A stretch of DNA of 64,000 nt, taken from contig VIIQ02000270.1 in NCBI GenBank assembly GCA_007449985.2, positions 55,260 to 119,259 of the forward strand, in the 5' to 3' direction. A program made the position numbers and the translations under genes. The notes beneath the pieces were generated by a model. That model was not told the origin of the DNA and ran no database searches. It was given only the letters and a program-made list of their open reading frames with translations. This document shows positions 1 through 11,568 of this stretch, in pieces; position 1 is the stretch's first letter; each line of letters starts with the position of its first letter. This DNA is from Desmodesmus armatus (lineage: Eukaryota; Chlorophyta; Chlorophyceae; Sphaeropleales; Scenedesmaceae).

Positions 1-1291
1 AGCACAGGCAGATGATGCAAACCAGCTCATGCGCTCACAACAGTGTCAGCACACTGCATCACAGCCGACACAACAGCTGCATGGACTTCATGGCAGGGCT
101 GTGATCCCTCACGTGCTGTATGTTTCCGGTGTGACGCCTGTCTGAAATGAATCTAGCAAAACACAGCAGAAGGCTGCGTGGCTCGGTGCTATCAAGGTTC
201 GACCATCATCGGGCCTGCAGACACACAAAACACACAACCTGCCGCCTGCAGGTCCTATGCAAGCATCGTTTTTTTCAGGCAAGGTGCCCAACATGTACAC
301 AGCATCCCGGATGTTGCTGAACAACCCGGTGTAGAGTCCCTGTCCCATCCTGCCCTGGACACTAGTAATGCCGCTGCTCAGGCTGTACACACAAGGCTGA
401 CTGACAGCAACTACCGCTGCTGCAGCAGTCCCATAGGCAGTGATGATCTGCACATGTGCGATCACCTGCTCACACAACAAGGATGCGAACAAAGATGCAA
501 TAAAACTGTCCGCTGCAACCCCTGCTTATGAAACAACTGGAAGCTTCAACAAAAGCTTGACCAAGCGTGGTCCTGGTACTACCAGTCCTACTACCTAGCA
601 AGTACATCAACAATGTACATGTATGCTGCACAACCTGCGTGCTTTTTGGCTCCTACAAGGTTAAACACCCAAAAGGGTGGAAGAACTCAGGCACCTGATC
701 ATCCTAAAAAGCAGTACTGCCCAGCGGGCACATGGCACACTGCCAGGTCAGGTGCTGATCCACAGGATGCTCATTCAGGGGTTGGCATGGGACCCTTGTT
801 GGATGGGTCGCGCAGACACAGAAATGACAAAGCAACGAAACCAGCAAACCACACCAGCAAGGATGTCCCACACACAACAAACTTATACGACAATGAGATT
901 GACCCCTGCCAACCAAACTGTCGCCTGTTACCAGCATCAGTGTTGCAAGTAAGTGACCTCTCACAATGCACCCGACATACACAAGGGATCAACCCTATGC
1001 TGCTGGGCTCCAGGTGGCGCCAAACAGACTACCAAAACAACACCCATGTTGTTCAACCGCAGACCCCGAACCAATGTCAACCCTGTGCCAAAGACAATGC
1101 GGTTTGGGGAACACCACCGCTAGACCCAGCAACACACCTTGAGCCCACACAGCCTGCAGGAGAGCATGCATGCATGGCTGAGATTAGTGCCGCCCATCAC
1201 AGTGACAAGACAACATGCAACAGACCAACAGAGCTGCGTGCCTGCCTGCTGCCGCAGGCAAAGATTGGCCTTCACGCTCGATGGCGGCCCC
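1..1291. other. Left flank, no gene supported
   Basis: Open frames exist on both strands, but none has recognisable domain content or a convincing splice-site pattern. It lies downstream of the minus-strand ankyrin gene whose TGA is at 1292-1294, so part of it is probably that gene's 3' untranslated region and the rest intergenic. Confidence 0.5.
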
Positions 1292-2537
1292 TCAGTCACG
1301 GCTGCGCTTGCTCTTGTGCTGGGGGCTGGGGCTGCGCTCGCGCCGCTCCTGCTCAAGCTTGGACTCCTCCGCTGCAGCAGGGACTGGCCGCTGGAGTGCT
1401 GCTGCTGCTGCTGCCTGCACATCATCCTGCCCAGCATGACCCGCAGCGAACCATGAGGAGGGCCGCTTGCGGCTCGGACCAGCTTGGTCACGCCCGGAAG
1501 GGCCCGAGGGGGCGGCATCAGATGCTGCAGACCCTGTGAAGGAGCTGTTGGTTGCTGTCGCAAGCACCTCTGCAGCTAAGGAAGGGGTTGCGGCCTTCGG
1601 CTGCACCGCTGAGCCGGGGCTCTGTGAGCCCTTGGGCAGCACAGCCACACCCGCCCTGGCTGCTGCGGCTGTGGCACCACCAGCTGCTGCAGATGAGGAA
1701 GGGCCTGCAGCATGTGGCTGCACTGATAGGCCGGTGCTGTTGAACAGCCCAGCTACTGCACACTCAGCAGGGGCAGCAGCGGCATAGTTGGGGCCCTGCT
1801 GCTGCCAGAAGGGGTTGTGCCACCCGTCCAGAGAGGCGGCGGCAGCAGCAGCGTCCTGACCAGCAGCAGCAGCAGCAGCAGCCAGGGGAGCCGCGAGGGG
1901 CTCCTGGATGCTGCCACTGCCGTGCCCAGTTGTTGGCTGCTGCTGCTGCTGTGCCTGTGCTGCAGCGGCCTCTGCCTGCTGCCGTGCAAACTCCTGCTTC
2001 TCCCGTGCGAAAGCCCGCTGCTCCTCTGCAAATGCCTCCCGCTGCCGTGCAAGCTCCTGCTGCTGCCAGTGAATGCCGTGAAACAGTGACTCCCGTGCAA
2101 ATGCCTCCCGCTGTTGTTGGAGAGATTTCTCCCCAGCAACCAGCTGCAGCTGCCGCCGGTCAACGTCTAGCACCCGATCATGTAACCGCTTCCTCCACCG
2201 AAGCGTTCCCTGTTGTTCAGTATGCAGCTGCTGCCGCAAGGCTTGCACCAGCTGCTGAGCAGCAGCCTGCTCCTGCTGCCTTTGCTGCTCCCACCGGCGC
2301 AGGCCCCGCTCCCAGGCATCCAGCTGCTGCTGCCGGTGGGCTTGCTCCCGAGCAACATCCTGCTGCTGCTGCTGCTGGTCCAGGCCCCGCTCCCAAGCAT
2401 CCAGTTGCTGCTGCCGTTGGTCAAGGGCTTGCTCCCGAGCAGCATTCCGCTGCTGCTGCTGGCCCACACCCCCCTCCCCAGCAGCATCCTGCTGCTGCTG
2501 CTGCTGCTGCTGGCCCACACCCCCCTCCCCAGCAGCA

Positions 2538-2576
<39 letters not shown>

Positions 2577-2795
2577 CCCACACCCCCCTCCCCAGCAGCA
2601 TCCTGCTGCTGCTGCTGCTGCTGCTGCTGGCCCACACCCCCCTCCCCAGCAGCATCCTGCTGCTGCTGCTGCTGCTGGCCCACACCCCCCTCCCCAGCAG
2701 CATCCTGCTGCTGCTGCTGCTGGCCCACACACCCCTCCCCAGCAGCATCCTGCTGCTGCTGCTGCTGCTGGCCCACACCCCCCTCCCCAGCAGCA

Positions 2796-2828
<33 letters not shown>

Positions 2829-2903
2829 CCCACACCCCCCTCCCCAGCAGCATCCTGCTGCTACTGCTGCTGCTGCTGGCCCACACCCCCCTCCCCAGCA
2901 GCA

Positions 2904-2936
<33 letters not shown>

Positions 2937-2960
2937 CCCACACCCCCCTCCCCAGCAGCA

Positions 2961-2999
<39 letters not shown>

Positions 3000-4143
3000 C
3001 CCACACCCCCCTCCCCAGCAGCATCCTGCTGCTGCTGCCGCAAGTCCTGGCCCTGCTGCATATCAGCCTGGTGCTGCTGCCAAAGGCTGCGGGATCGCTC
3101 CCAAGCATCCTTCTGGATGACTGCCGCCAGTGCATGGCTGGCAACAGAAAGGGCGTGCAGGTCACCCTCCTTGAACAGTATGTTGATTTCCGCATCCAGC
3201 GCAAACCCTGCTGCTAATGGGCTAGCAGCCATCGCTGCTTTGAACACCATGTAGAAGATATCTACGTCCGCTGCTGCCGGCTGACCCCCTGCCTCTGCCT
3301 CTCTGCCCAGCATGCGGAGGATCTGCTGCATGCCCTCTGCGGCCGCCTGGCCCCCTGCCGCTAGCCCTGGTCGCCCTCCCCAATGCCCTCTGCTGCTGCC
3401 TGCCCCGCTGCCCCTAGCCCCTGGTTGCCCTCCCCAATGCCCTCTGCCGCCGCCTGCCCCCCTGCCCCTGCCTCAAGCCCCTGGTCGCCCTCCCCAATGC
3501 TGTCGCTGTCGCTGTCACCCTCCCAACTGCTGTCGCTGTCACTCTCCCCATTGCTGTCGCTGTCACCTTCCCAATTGCTGTCGCTGTCACTGTCACTTCC
3601 CCAAGGGCTGTCGCTGCCGCTGTCACTCTCACTCTCCCGACTGCTGTCGCTGTCCCCATCACTGCTGCTGGCAGCATTCCCACCGCGGCACACTGCAAAC
3701 GCGGCTTTTGTCAGCGCTTCTTCTGTGAACTCTGCGATGCGTGGGTGTTTCAAGAAGGCTTTCACAACCTCTATCTGCTGGTACTTGGCTGCCATCATCA
3801 GGGCCGTGTCGCCAGCGCTGTCCTGCTGGGTGTGATCAGCACCCCGGCTGAGCAGCAGGGTTACGACCTGCACATTGCTGTCGGGTGGAGCGTGGTACAC
3901 AGCAACGTGCAGAGGGGTTTGGCCCCGCACGTCGCGAATGTTGGGGTCTGCGCCCCACTCACTGTCAAGGACTACCTTCAGCACATCCTTGCTGCCCCTG
4001 ATTGCTGCGGCGTGCAGCGGGGTGCTGCCGTCGTTGCTGCGGCGAGCATTAATGTTTGCCCCTTCGCACAGGAGGTACTGCACAATGTCCGGAGTGTGGT
4101 GCTGGCAGGCAATGTACAGTGCGCAGTCCAAATCCTGCTGCAT
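1292..4143 (-). pseudogene. Ankyrin-repeat / polyQ coiled-coil protein, copy 1 (two lesions)
   Basis: Reading starts at ATG 4143 (MQQDLD). The first ~150 residues are ankyrin repeats (GANINARRSNDGSTPLHAAA, GQTPLHVAV, GDTALMMAAKY). An acidic Ser/Asp repeat and a repeated IGEGxQG segment follow. A helical segment (FKAAMAASPLAAGFALDAE), about eleven polyQ-DAAGEGGVG units, a Gln/Arg coiled coil and a basic end (SPSPQHKSKRSRD) come next. The order and both ends match the copy at 8203-10101. Two breaks are visible. A missing G near 3361-3366 ends the first frame at a TAG, whereas the preceding parallel repeats read CAGGGGCTAG. A CAG-to-TAG change in polyQ lies at 2861-2863. No intron signal explains either. 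Ankyrin repeats bind protein partners; nothing shows the partner. A sequencing or assembly error in this repetitive DNA is the alternative to a true pseudogene. Confidence 0.75.
2446..3036 (-). repeat. polyQ-DAAGEGGVG coding minisatellite
   Basis: About eleven copies of a 27-bp segment coding DAAGEGGVG (one copy GCVG) are separated by CAG runs of 4-12 codons. On the plus strand it reads as CTG runs alternating with GGCCCACACCCCCCTCCCCA. Run length varies between units, as expected for slippage. Long open frames in all other frames here are by-products of the repeat. Confidence 0.9.
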
Positions 4144-4841
4144 GCTGGGTGGGCAGCTGGACTACAGGAACCTGCACAGCAAATGAGTGGCAGGGGGCAA
4201 CACACAGGGGCTTGATAACACCAAGTGAAACATCCCACCCGCCCCAACCGACACAGTGCCGCAGCAACATGAGCAGGTGCGGTAGGGCTGGGGTGCCTGG
4301 CTGTCAAACTGGGGACTCAGTAGAGGCAGACAAGCTTGGCTGTCCAATGGGGTCGTTCCAGCAGTATGATTGGCACCCAACCAGAAGGGCACGATGCTTG
4401 TCAGGTTGCAGCATACATGCTTCCCAGCGCACATGATCCACCCACCTCGGACTGGGTTATTGCCTGATTGTTGGTCGTTGTGGCAGATGGAGCGCCAGGA
4501 ACGCAACACTGTGATATCACACGCACCAAAGGTCGCTTCGAAGGCCAGTGCCAGCAGCTGTGCGACCCTGTATGCAGCCACAGTGCAGCACAACATCAGT
4601 GGTTTGGTGACCAAGTGGACCAGCTCTGTCTGGGGCCACAGGGGCAAAGCATCCGTGCACTCAAAGATGTGTTATCATATTGCTGACGATCCACTAGTTC
4701 CGGTGCAGCAAGAAGCATCACAGGTTGGGCTCCACGATGCTGACCGTGCTGAGCTGCCCCACGCTCAGCTGAAGGCATCAGGCACTGCCTTGGGCATCAA
4801 ATACGCACCTGAGGGGCTTAAGGGTTTGGAAAGAGAGCACA

Positions 4842-5153
4842 GTGGGTGCAGCGGTGGCCCTGGGTCAGTTGTATCAGGTCGCGATCTGGAGCGACAACTA
4901 TCGATTGAGTGTACAAGGCCGTAGTTTGAGATTTGAATACAGGCAGGAAGATGGTTCTAGTGCTTCCATCGCCTCTGCATCTGAGTACATGTCTTCCTTG
5001 GGTCACAAGAGCCCTGAACCCCAAGGGCACAATTGCCCTCTTGTGTTTTGCCGTGTTGCCTGCTGCTTACCTTCAGGGGTAGCCCTTACTACCCCTGCTT
5101 ACCTTTTCCTGCAGCACTTTTGGAACCCAACCAAGAAGCAAGCAGTAATGTGA
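4842..5153 (+). CDS. Coding-like fragment, unknown
   Basis: A short open frame begins MGAAVALGQLYQVAIW and continues with SDNYRLSVQGRSLRFEYR and SSASIASASEYMSSL. The composition looks like a real globular protein rather than repeat translation. I do not recognise the family. It ends next to an inverted repeat (5075-5096) related to one at 11405-11432, so it may be the tail of a transposable-element gene. Confidence 0.25.
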   Translation: MGAAVALGQLYQVAIWSDNYRLSVQGRSLRFEYRQEDGSSASIASASEYMSSLGHKSPEPQGHNCPLVFCRVACCLPSGVALTTPAYLFLQHFWNPTKKQAVM

Positions 5154-5417
5154 ATCCCTTTCCGAGATGATCAGTCTACATCTTGATCTAGAGAAGGGAC
5201 TTGGGACAAAGCCAGGTCAACCTGGGATGAATAAAGACCAAAACGAGGGAGACATTTGCTTGATAATCTCACGGAATCAAGCAGCAGTTGAAGCTATCAG
5301 CAGCTGCTGCAGTGAGCACTGACTGCAGAACTGCCGAAGGCTGTCTGACAACTTGCCGTGAATGCTTGGAGACAGAGTTGTACCAGGCCATGAAAAGGCT
5401 GGGCCGGCCACTTTCCG

Positions 5418-5790
5418 GTGTGCAAGATCATTAGCAAGGGCAGCGATTGCTTCAATAATGACCAAGGACATCATCACGACACCAAGGCTGGCACCTGCAT
5501 GCAAAGAGTCCCTGCCACCACGCAGGGACCCCAAGCTGGCTGGCGGTGGTCATGGCATATGCTCAAGCCATGGGCAGGGAGAAGCGGCTGCGCTGTGCCA
5601 CAGTGCACACACGTGCACAAACTACGCTGTGCACATGCATGCGCAGAGAACTCTAGCTGATACCAAGCAGCCGTGCCAGTTGGTACACACATCAACATGC
5701 ACTGCACCGCTATCCCCTTCAACACACGATGCAGACTCTCACCGTATGCGCAGCGTGTGTGGGCTACACATGCAATACGCCAAAGGTCCA
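5418..5790. repeat. Dispersed repeat, copy 1 (partner at 41222-41575)
   Basis: About 370 bp is closely similar to 41222-41575 in the same orientation. Shared blocks include GACATCATCA...GACACCAAGG, CCCCAAGCTGGCTGGC and GTGGTCATGGCATATGCT, and the order of blocks is the same. No long intact frame is shared. It is likely a non-autonomous mobile element or a remnant. Confidence 0.75.
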
Positions 5791-6490
5791 ATCGATCGCG
5801 CAGCACCTCACGAAATAAGGCCCCTTGTACATAGCCGATACAACGGCTGCACTCAGTACAGGTTGTACATCATACATGGTACAACACTCCAGCGCGTCCT
5901 ACAGGCAACACCCTGCATCAACACCCTGCATCAACACCCTGCATTCACAGCTGCAGCCGACACACCTGCCACCCAAAAAAAGCACAAAAGCTGCCAAGCT
6001 GACAACACGCTAGCCGTGCTTGCCATGTGGCACTGCTGAAACATGATTCCGCAACAGGCTTGTGCTGCACACTGCTGCCTGAACAGCCTGTACAGTTGCT
6101 GCTGCCTTTTCAAAATTCAGCAGGGCTTGGCTCTCTGCGCTAATGATTATAACAGAGCGCCAAGTGGTGCATGGGCACTCAACATGAACGCCAGCTCACT
6201 ACCTCAAAGCACACACTCGTTGTGTACTACTTCACCACCATGCACTCTCTCCTCAGATGCGACAACTGGCACAACAACTCAATCAGACAATGTAGGCAAG
6301 CTGCCAACCTTGGTTGCGTCACCAAAATCAGCATATTGGGTGCATGGTGCTTCACAGGTGTGCACTATAGGGAGCCAAAGGCTCACCAATGGCCCCATTA
6401 ACGACACCATACCAAGGGCCTATGCAGCAACACCAAAACTGTCTGTCTGGTCCTCTCTAGACTGGGTGCCGCAGCTACGCAAGCAACCAA

Positions 6491-6935
6491 ACAGCCATGT
6501 GCAGTATAGTACACCAGTGCAGTGCAACTGTTCCCCAGCCCTAGTGCAGACTCTCATCTTGCAAGGATCCTTGACGCCTGGGACCTGTCTGAGCAGCAGC
6601 AGTCAAGCCCCTTGGGGTACAAAGACAGGGCTGTTGAGTAGCAGCCACACATGCAGGTGCATGCGCCAAGAAACCAATGGCCACATATTGACAGGCATGT
6701 GCAGCAACCACAAACCTCTACACAACTTGAAGGTGCCGCCGCTATGCTCAACAGCCATGTACTAGAGTAAGTGCAGTGCAACGACTGGTCCATCCATGGT
6801 ACAAAGTCGTCACCTGCCGGGCATGCTTGGGTCCTGTTTGAGCAGCACCCACCAAGCCCCTCAGGTACAAAGCAGGGCTGCTGAGTTGCAGCAGCACATG
6901 CAGGTACATGCCCGCAAAATCAAGAGCACCAGTAC
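6491..6935. repeat. Diverged tandem duplication, ~260-bp unit
   Basis: Unit 1 (6491-6680) and unit 2 (6750-6935) share the blocks ACAGCCATGT, GTGCAGTGCAAC, CTGTTTGAGCAGCA-like, CAAGCCCCT..GGTACAAAG and CACATGCAGGT in the same order. No coding content was recognised. Confidence 0.6.
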
Positions 6936-7382
6936 ATCGCTGCCGTGGCGTATGTATGTCTTGGGCTTGATGCTCCAAAACCCCAACTGGAGCATGACAC
7001 ACACTGAACAGGAACGCGCCTTCTACACAAGGCTATCATCTTCGTGCTGTACATCTTCTGACGGAAAGGCTGGACAGGTTCAAGTTGGAAGAGCATAACG
7101 TGTACCTCAGGTGGTGCATGCATGTGCCACACAGTAGGTGCAGTATTAGTGAGAAGCAGGCTAGGGCAAGAGTGGCAGTACGCAAACAAATCACAACCAT
7201 GCTGTGCAGATGCATACTGCTTCCGGTGGCGGCCCTTCACAGGCAGGGTGGTTGACTGTATATGCACATGCAGAAAATCAAAAGCTCTGGAGGAGCAAGG
7301 TCTGGCCAAGCATACGCTGCATACAAGAGGCCCAAATCTCTTTAACCAACAACAATACAGTCAGCCTGAGGGCCCCAAGCAA

Positions 7383-7603
7383 ACATAGAACAGTTGAACA
7401 CACCGCGCCCAATGCAGCCACACCTCATGCATTACAGGCCTGGCCATGCCGGCCTTGCAGGGGGAAGGTTAGCCCTCCTACGCAACGTCATTGCAACCAA
7501 CAATGTACAACAGTAGAACACCATGCCCAGTGCCAGCCACACCTCATGCAAACCAGGCCTGGCTAGGCATACCTTGCATGCAGGAGGCCAAGCCCTCCTA
7601 CTA
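7383..7603. repeat. Diverged tandem duplication, ~120-bp unit
   Basis: Two units share the blocks GCAGCCACACCTCATGCA / GCCAGCCACACCTCATGCA, CAGGCCTGGC and AGCCCTCCTA. They lie directly next to each other. No function is evident. Confidence 0.6.
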
Positions 7604-8202
7604 GCCTAGTACTACAGTGTAGTACACATCATGAGACACACAAACAATGACACCGGGGAGTACACCACGGCAACTATTGCTGCCGCACCTACTGCAAAAC
7701 AGGGCACCTGGTTATGCCTGTTTTGAGGCCATCCCTCCTGCACATGTCAGTGTGACCATCACACAGGGACAAGTGACACATCACACCCACTGCTTCCACA
7801 CCTCCTGCTAGCAATGACACTCCCACAGTGCAAGTGCACCAGCGACACCCACTGCTTTCAGCCCTGTGCGGCCTACATTCGCAGTACCAGATCATGCAAT
7901 CACCAAGCTCTGTTCTTACTGAGCAGGCAACCCCTGGCACAAAACGAATGCTGTCGCAACCGACAACACTGTCACAGCCCAACAACATGCTGTGATCTAC
8001 ACAACCAGAGTTATGCACAGGCATGCACGTGCCAGATTCCCAGACCATGCGGCCAGCTGCAGCTCATTCATGGCAACCCTCATCTGTGGCCCTCGTTGGA
8101 TTGGTGACTCATGCCACTCCCCATGTCCCCTGTACCAGCACCAGCACCTGCTGCTGCTGCTGCTGCAGCCTTCCTGGCATGTGGCTTGCTGCTGCTCGTG
8201 CC

Positions 8203-10101
8203 TCATGATCGGCTGCGCTTCTGCCTGTGCTGAGGGATGGGGCTGCGCTCACACCCCTCGAGTTCACAATTTGACTCCTCAGCCAGGGAAGCTGCAGCGC
8301 TTGCCTTCTGCCCAGACGCTGCTGCTGCTGCTGCCATACGCACACCAGGGGCCTTCACAGCTAGCCGAGCAGCGGCTGCAACAGCAGCTGTAGTGGGAGC
8401 GCCAGCTGGGCGAGTATCAACTGCTGTGGTAGTTGCTGCTGCGGACGAGGGCGGGAACGGGGCTTGTGGGTGCACTGCTGCTGAGTCAGGGCTTAGTGAG
8501 CCCTTGAGCAGCACAGGTTCTCCTACCCTGGCACCTGCGTGAGTGGCCCCCTTGGCAGCCCCAGCAGGGGTGGTAGGCTGGTGGGGTGGGCAGTGCTGCT
8601 CCTGGCGCTGCTGCTGCGGTGGTGGCAACTGCTGCTCTGGGAACGGCTTCTGCGGCAGCTGCTGCTGCGGCTGGTGCTTCCACGGTGACTGCAGTGGCTG
8701 CTGCTGCGGCCAGGAGTGCCAGAGGCTGCGTTCGCAGTCCCGGGACCACTGTGTGAGACACCGTGGCTTCTGCAATCCATATCTGCTGGATGGCTCGCCG
8801 CTTGCAGCAGCGGCAGCAGCAGGAGGCAGGGCAGTGCTGGGGTTCCCTTGGCTGCTGCTGCTGTCAGGCTGCTGCTGCAGTGCCTGTGCAGCAGCCTCTG
8901 CCTGCTGCTGCTGCGGCAATGCAAGCTCCTGCTGCTGCTGTGGTAGTGGTTGCTGCTGCTGCAGCTGCTGCTCCCGCTGTTCAAGGTCTTGTTGTTGCTC
9001 CTCCAGCCGCGCCTGCAGCTGGTTCAGGCCCGCTGCCCTGACCTCGAGCCCCCGCTCCCGCCCAACAAGATGCAGCTGCTGCTGGTCTTGCTGCCGCTGC
9101 TGCTTCTGCAGGGCCTCCAGCTGCTGCTGTAGGTCCTCCAGCTGCTGCTGTAGATCCTCCCGCTGCTGCTGCAGATCCTCCCGCTGCCGTGCTTCGACCT
9201 GGCCCAGCACCTCCCAAGCAGCGTCCAGCCGCTGCTGCTGCTGCTGCTCACGGACACTCAGCTCCCCATGCTGCGCCGCAGAATGCGAGAGCGCTTGGCT
9301 GGCCACAAGAAACGGAAGCAGGTCCCCCTCCCGTGCCCTGGCCAAGAGGGCAGCCATCAGCACGCCCTCTGCTTCTGCTGGGTTAATACTCAGAGCTGCT
9401 GTGTAAAGCTGCGTAAAGATGTCCAGCACTAGCAGGTGCTCTGCTGGCTCTGGCTGCACCCCTGGCTCTGGCCCCGGAGTACCCTCCCTGCTTGGTGGCG
9501 GTGACTCCCCATCACTGTCGCTGCTACTGTCACTCCCGTTGACAGCAGCAGCGGCGGCCGCCACCGCAGCAGCAGCCGCCCTGGCAGCAGCAGCAGCCGC
9601 AAGAAGAGCAGCATCAGCAGCAACACCAGCAGCGTCGTTGGTGGATGCGAGTGCGGCTAGGGTCAGATCTGTTGCTGTCAGTTCCCCTTTGCGCTGGTGT
9701 GTGAGGAAGCTGCGGATGATGTCATCCAATAGGTACTCTGCTGCAAGCTGCAATGCTGTGTCCCCGGCTTCATTCCTCAGGGTGAAGTCTGCACCACGCG
9801 TAAGGAGCAGATCCACTGATGCTGCATAGTCCCTGTCGCTGTAGCCTGAAGCGCTGTCTACGATCACGTGCAGTGGGGTCATCCCTCGCTCGTTGCGAGC
9901 GTTGAGGTCTGCACCCAGCGCAGGTGCTGTGACTGCTGCCAGCACAGCTGCACTGCCGCTTGCTGCTGCAGCGTGTATTGGGTTGTTGCCGCCACTGCAA
10001 ACGGCATTCACATCTGCATGCTGGAGCAGCAGGGCCTGCACGCGCTGCAGGGCGCCCTCCTCGCAGGCTGTGTACAGTGGGGTGTCCTGGCTTTGCTGCA
10101 T
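8203..10101 (-). CDS. Ankyrin-repeat / polyQ coiled-coil protein, copy 2 (intact)
   Basis: An open frame of about 630 residues runs from ATG 10101 (MQQSQDTPLYTACEEGALQR) to TGA at 8203. An in-frame upstream ATG lies at 10185, but an AG acceptor between them and alignment with copy 1 favour 10101 or an upstream spliced exon. About four ankyrin repeats fill residues 1-150 (NPIHAAAASGS, GMTPLHVIVDSA, GDTALQLAAEY). An Ala-rich and Ser/Asp stretch follows, then a helical region (LYTAALSINPAEAEGVLMAA). Long heptad-like coiled coil (REDLQQQLEDLQQQLEALQK), polyQ/polyA and a basic tail (SPIPQHRQKRSRS) complete it. It is probably a scaffold-like protein; the basic tail could be a nuclear signal (inference). 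It is the undamaged paralogue of 1292-4143. Confidence 0.8.
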   Translation of the reverse strand: MQQSQDTPLYTACEEGALQRVQALLLQHADVNAVCSGGNNPIHAAAASGSAAVLAAVTAPALGADLNARNERGMTPLHVIVDSASGYSDRDYAASVDLLLTRGADFTLRNEAGDTALQLAAEYLLDDIIRSFLTHQRKGELTATDLTLAALASTNDAAGVAADAALLAAAAAARAAAAAVAAAAAAVNGSDSSSDSDGESPPPSREGTPGPEPGVQPEPAEHLLVLDIFTQLYTAALSINPAEAEGVLMAALLARAREGDLLPFLVASQALSHSAAQHGELSVREQQQQQRLDAAWEVLGQVEARQREDLQQQREDLQQQLEDLQQQLEALQKQQRQQDQQQLHLVGRERGLEVRAAGLNQLQARLEEQQQDLEQREQQLQQQQPLPQQQQELALPQQQQAEAAAQALQQQPDSSSSQGNPSTALPPAAAAAASGEPSSRYGLQKPRCLTQWSRDCERSLWHSWPQQQPLQSPWKHQPQQQLPQKPFPEQQLPPPQQQRQEQHCPPHQPTTPAGAAKGATHAGARVGEPVLLKGSLSPDSAAVHPQAPFPPSSAAATTTAVDTRPAGAPTTAAVAAAARLAVKAPGVRMAAAAAASGQKASAAASLAEESNCELEGCERSPIPQHRQKRSRS

Positions 10102-11153
10102 GCTGGGGTGTGCTGGGGTGCAGCTTGACTGATTGGAGGGACCTGCAAAGCAGCGGCGGGATAGTACAGACAGAGGATGCAACATGAAGTGTTCTGGGCA
10201 AACTTACAGACAGTGTTGCCAGGCAGCAGATGGTGCAGTCTGCGATTGCACCGGGCATGCACTAGTGGATGTTGCGCGTTCAGAAACAAGAAATCAATCG
10301 AGGGCCATGCGATTCATCAGGCAACATAAGCCCTGTGTCTTGCCTACCTTGGACTGCGTGCTCTGCTGCTAGTGAATCGGCTGGCTGGGGTGGTCAGTGT
10401 GACCTAGTATGTCAGCTTCCAAAGGCTGATAGGCGATCTTGGCGCATGTGCTGCAGCTGAGGGCCAGTCAGCCAACACCAGCCCAGCTGTGGGCACGGCG
10501 GGCCGCTGTCAGGGGCAGCCCCTTTTCTCCAAGAAGTTCAAGGGAGGGGCATCCTGGGATTGAAAGAACAGCATCACTACGTGTTATGAAGCAAGGATTT
10601 CTCTGAACTTGGCTTTGCGAAGCAGAGTGAGAGCTGCTTGGGATGTTCCTGGGGACTGTCAAAGTGCTGCCTACGTCCTAGTAACGCGTCAAGACCCAAC
10701 ACGCCTGGTACAGCAGTTCTGTTACCTTCATTGGGGCAAATAGTTCCACAGCTTCGTTCCTTGATGGCCGAGTAACTCAGAAGTCCGTCAGATCAAGACA
10801 ACAAGATCAAATGCTCGCTGGTCCATGGTGTACTTGTATGTCCGGCCCTTTGGGTGTGCCTCAGTCAGTGACGTAGCTTGTATGACGGCGACCTCGTACC
10901 CTACCGGCACTCCCACAGTCGGAGTGGCTTGAATGACATGTCAAATGACATGGTGTCAGATACATTGCAAGAGAGGGCGGTTGTCTTACTTGGGCTTTCC
11001 TACCATATCTGAATTGTGAGAAAATGAGCAGGTGACGTTCTACGTGGCTTTCAGCAGGCACCCTCAGGCTGAGGGCCTCAGCACACCACCAGTCGATGGT
11101 AGGTTGATCAACGCCCTTACAGCCAGCTTTCATTCGTTTGGTACAATTTTCAG

Positions 11154-11381
11154 GTTCTTCTGGCTGAAACAGCCCCTATAGACCGCAGTGAGGCTGCGAA
11201 CACCAACCCAGGGTTCAACCATTGGGTGCAAGCCAGGCTGGATGACAGACATATTGTGCTGCAGGCCCCCGAGGGTGTGACCCTGCAACGATTTAAAGCC
11301 TCAGTAGCTCAGATTCTGTGGGCTGAGACAAGCCTTGAAGGGCTTCTGCTTGCTGTCAATGTGATTGTGGCCAGGCCTTGA
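11154..11381 (+). CDS. Coding-like terminal exon or fragment, unknown
   Basis: An acceptor-like TTTTCAG precedes a frame reading VLLAETAPIDRSEAAN, then HWVQARLDDRHIVLQAPEG, TLQRFKASVAQILWAE and LLLAVNVIVARP, ending at TGA 11379-11381. The mix of residues looks like a folded domain. I do not recognise it. A palindrome follows 24 bp downstream, which suggests a mobile-element origin. Confidence 0.3.
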   Translation, partial: VLLAETAPIDRSEAANTNPGFNHWVQARLDDRHIVLQAPEGVTLQRFKASVAQILWAETSLEGLLLAVNVIVARP

Positions 11382-11404
11382 CCTGCTGCAGAACCCGACC
11401 CCTG

Positions 11405-11432
11405 AGGGGTAGTAAGGGCCCTTACTACCCCT
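11405..11432. repeat. 28-bp perfect palindrome
   Basis: AGGGGTAGTAAGGG is followed at once by its reverse complement. The sequence at 5075-5096 carries the same right arm with a shortened left arm (8-bp arms, 6-nt loop). Both follow coding-like fragments. It could be a terminator-like hairpin, or the end of a mobile element. Confidence 0.7.
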
Positions 11433-11568
11433 GCATGATGGCACTGATGTTGTTACCACGGCCTAGCAAGCCGCACATGTGGTTCAGTTGAGCATCAGAT
11501 GAATCACGAAGATCGCGAAAAACCTCCAACAGAACTTCCCTACGAAACCCTCTTTGAAAATCAAAATC

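Larger units (their letters stand above)
4144..8202. other. Repeat-rich intergenic block between the ankyrin paralogues
   Basis: No complete gene is supported. Just upstream of 4143 the minus strand has an AG acceptor-like site (TGTAG) before a stretch reading SCPPS-MQQ. This parallels SSCTPAHPS-MQQ in copy 2, so a 5' exon may exist for both. The block also holds a dispersed repeat (5418-5790), tandem repeats (6491-6935, 7383-7603) and one short coding-like stretch (4842-5153). Confidence 0.5.

Noticed and set aside
613..1539. 308-residue plus-strand frame at the left edge
   Set aside because: No domain, odd composition, and overlap with the antisense of the ankyrin gene's basic tail.
2861..2863. 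TAG within polyQ as evidence that UAG codes Gln (known in some ulvophytes)
   Set aside because: TAG and TAA act as ordinary stops elsewhere here (gag ends with TAG, methyltransferase with TAA), and a second lesion in the same gene points to decay.
1930..3217. Long plus-strand frames rich in Ala/His/Pro or Leu across the polyQ region
   Set aside because: They are translations of the CAG minisatellite in other frames; only the minus-strand Gln frame matches the paralogue at 8203-10101.
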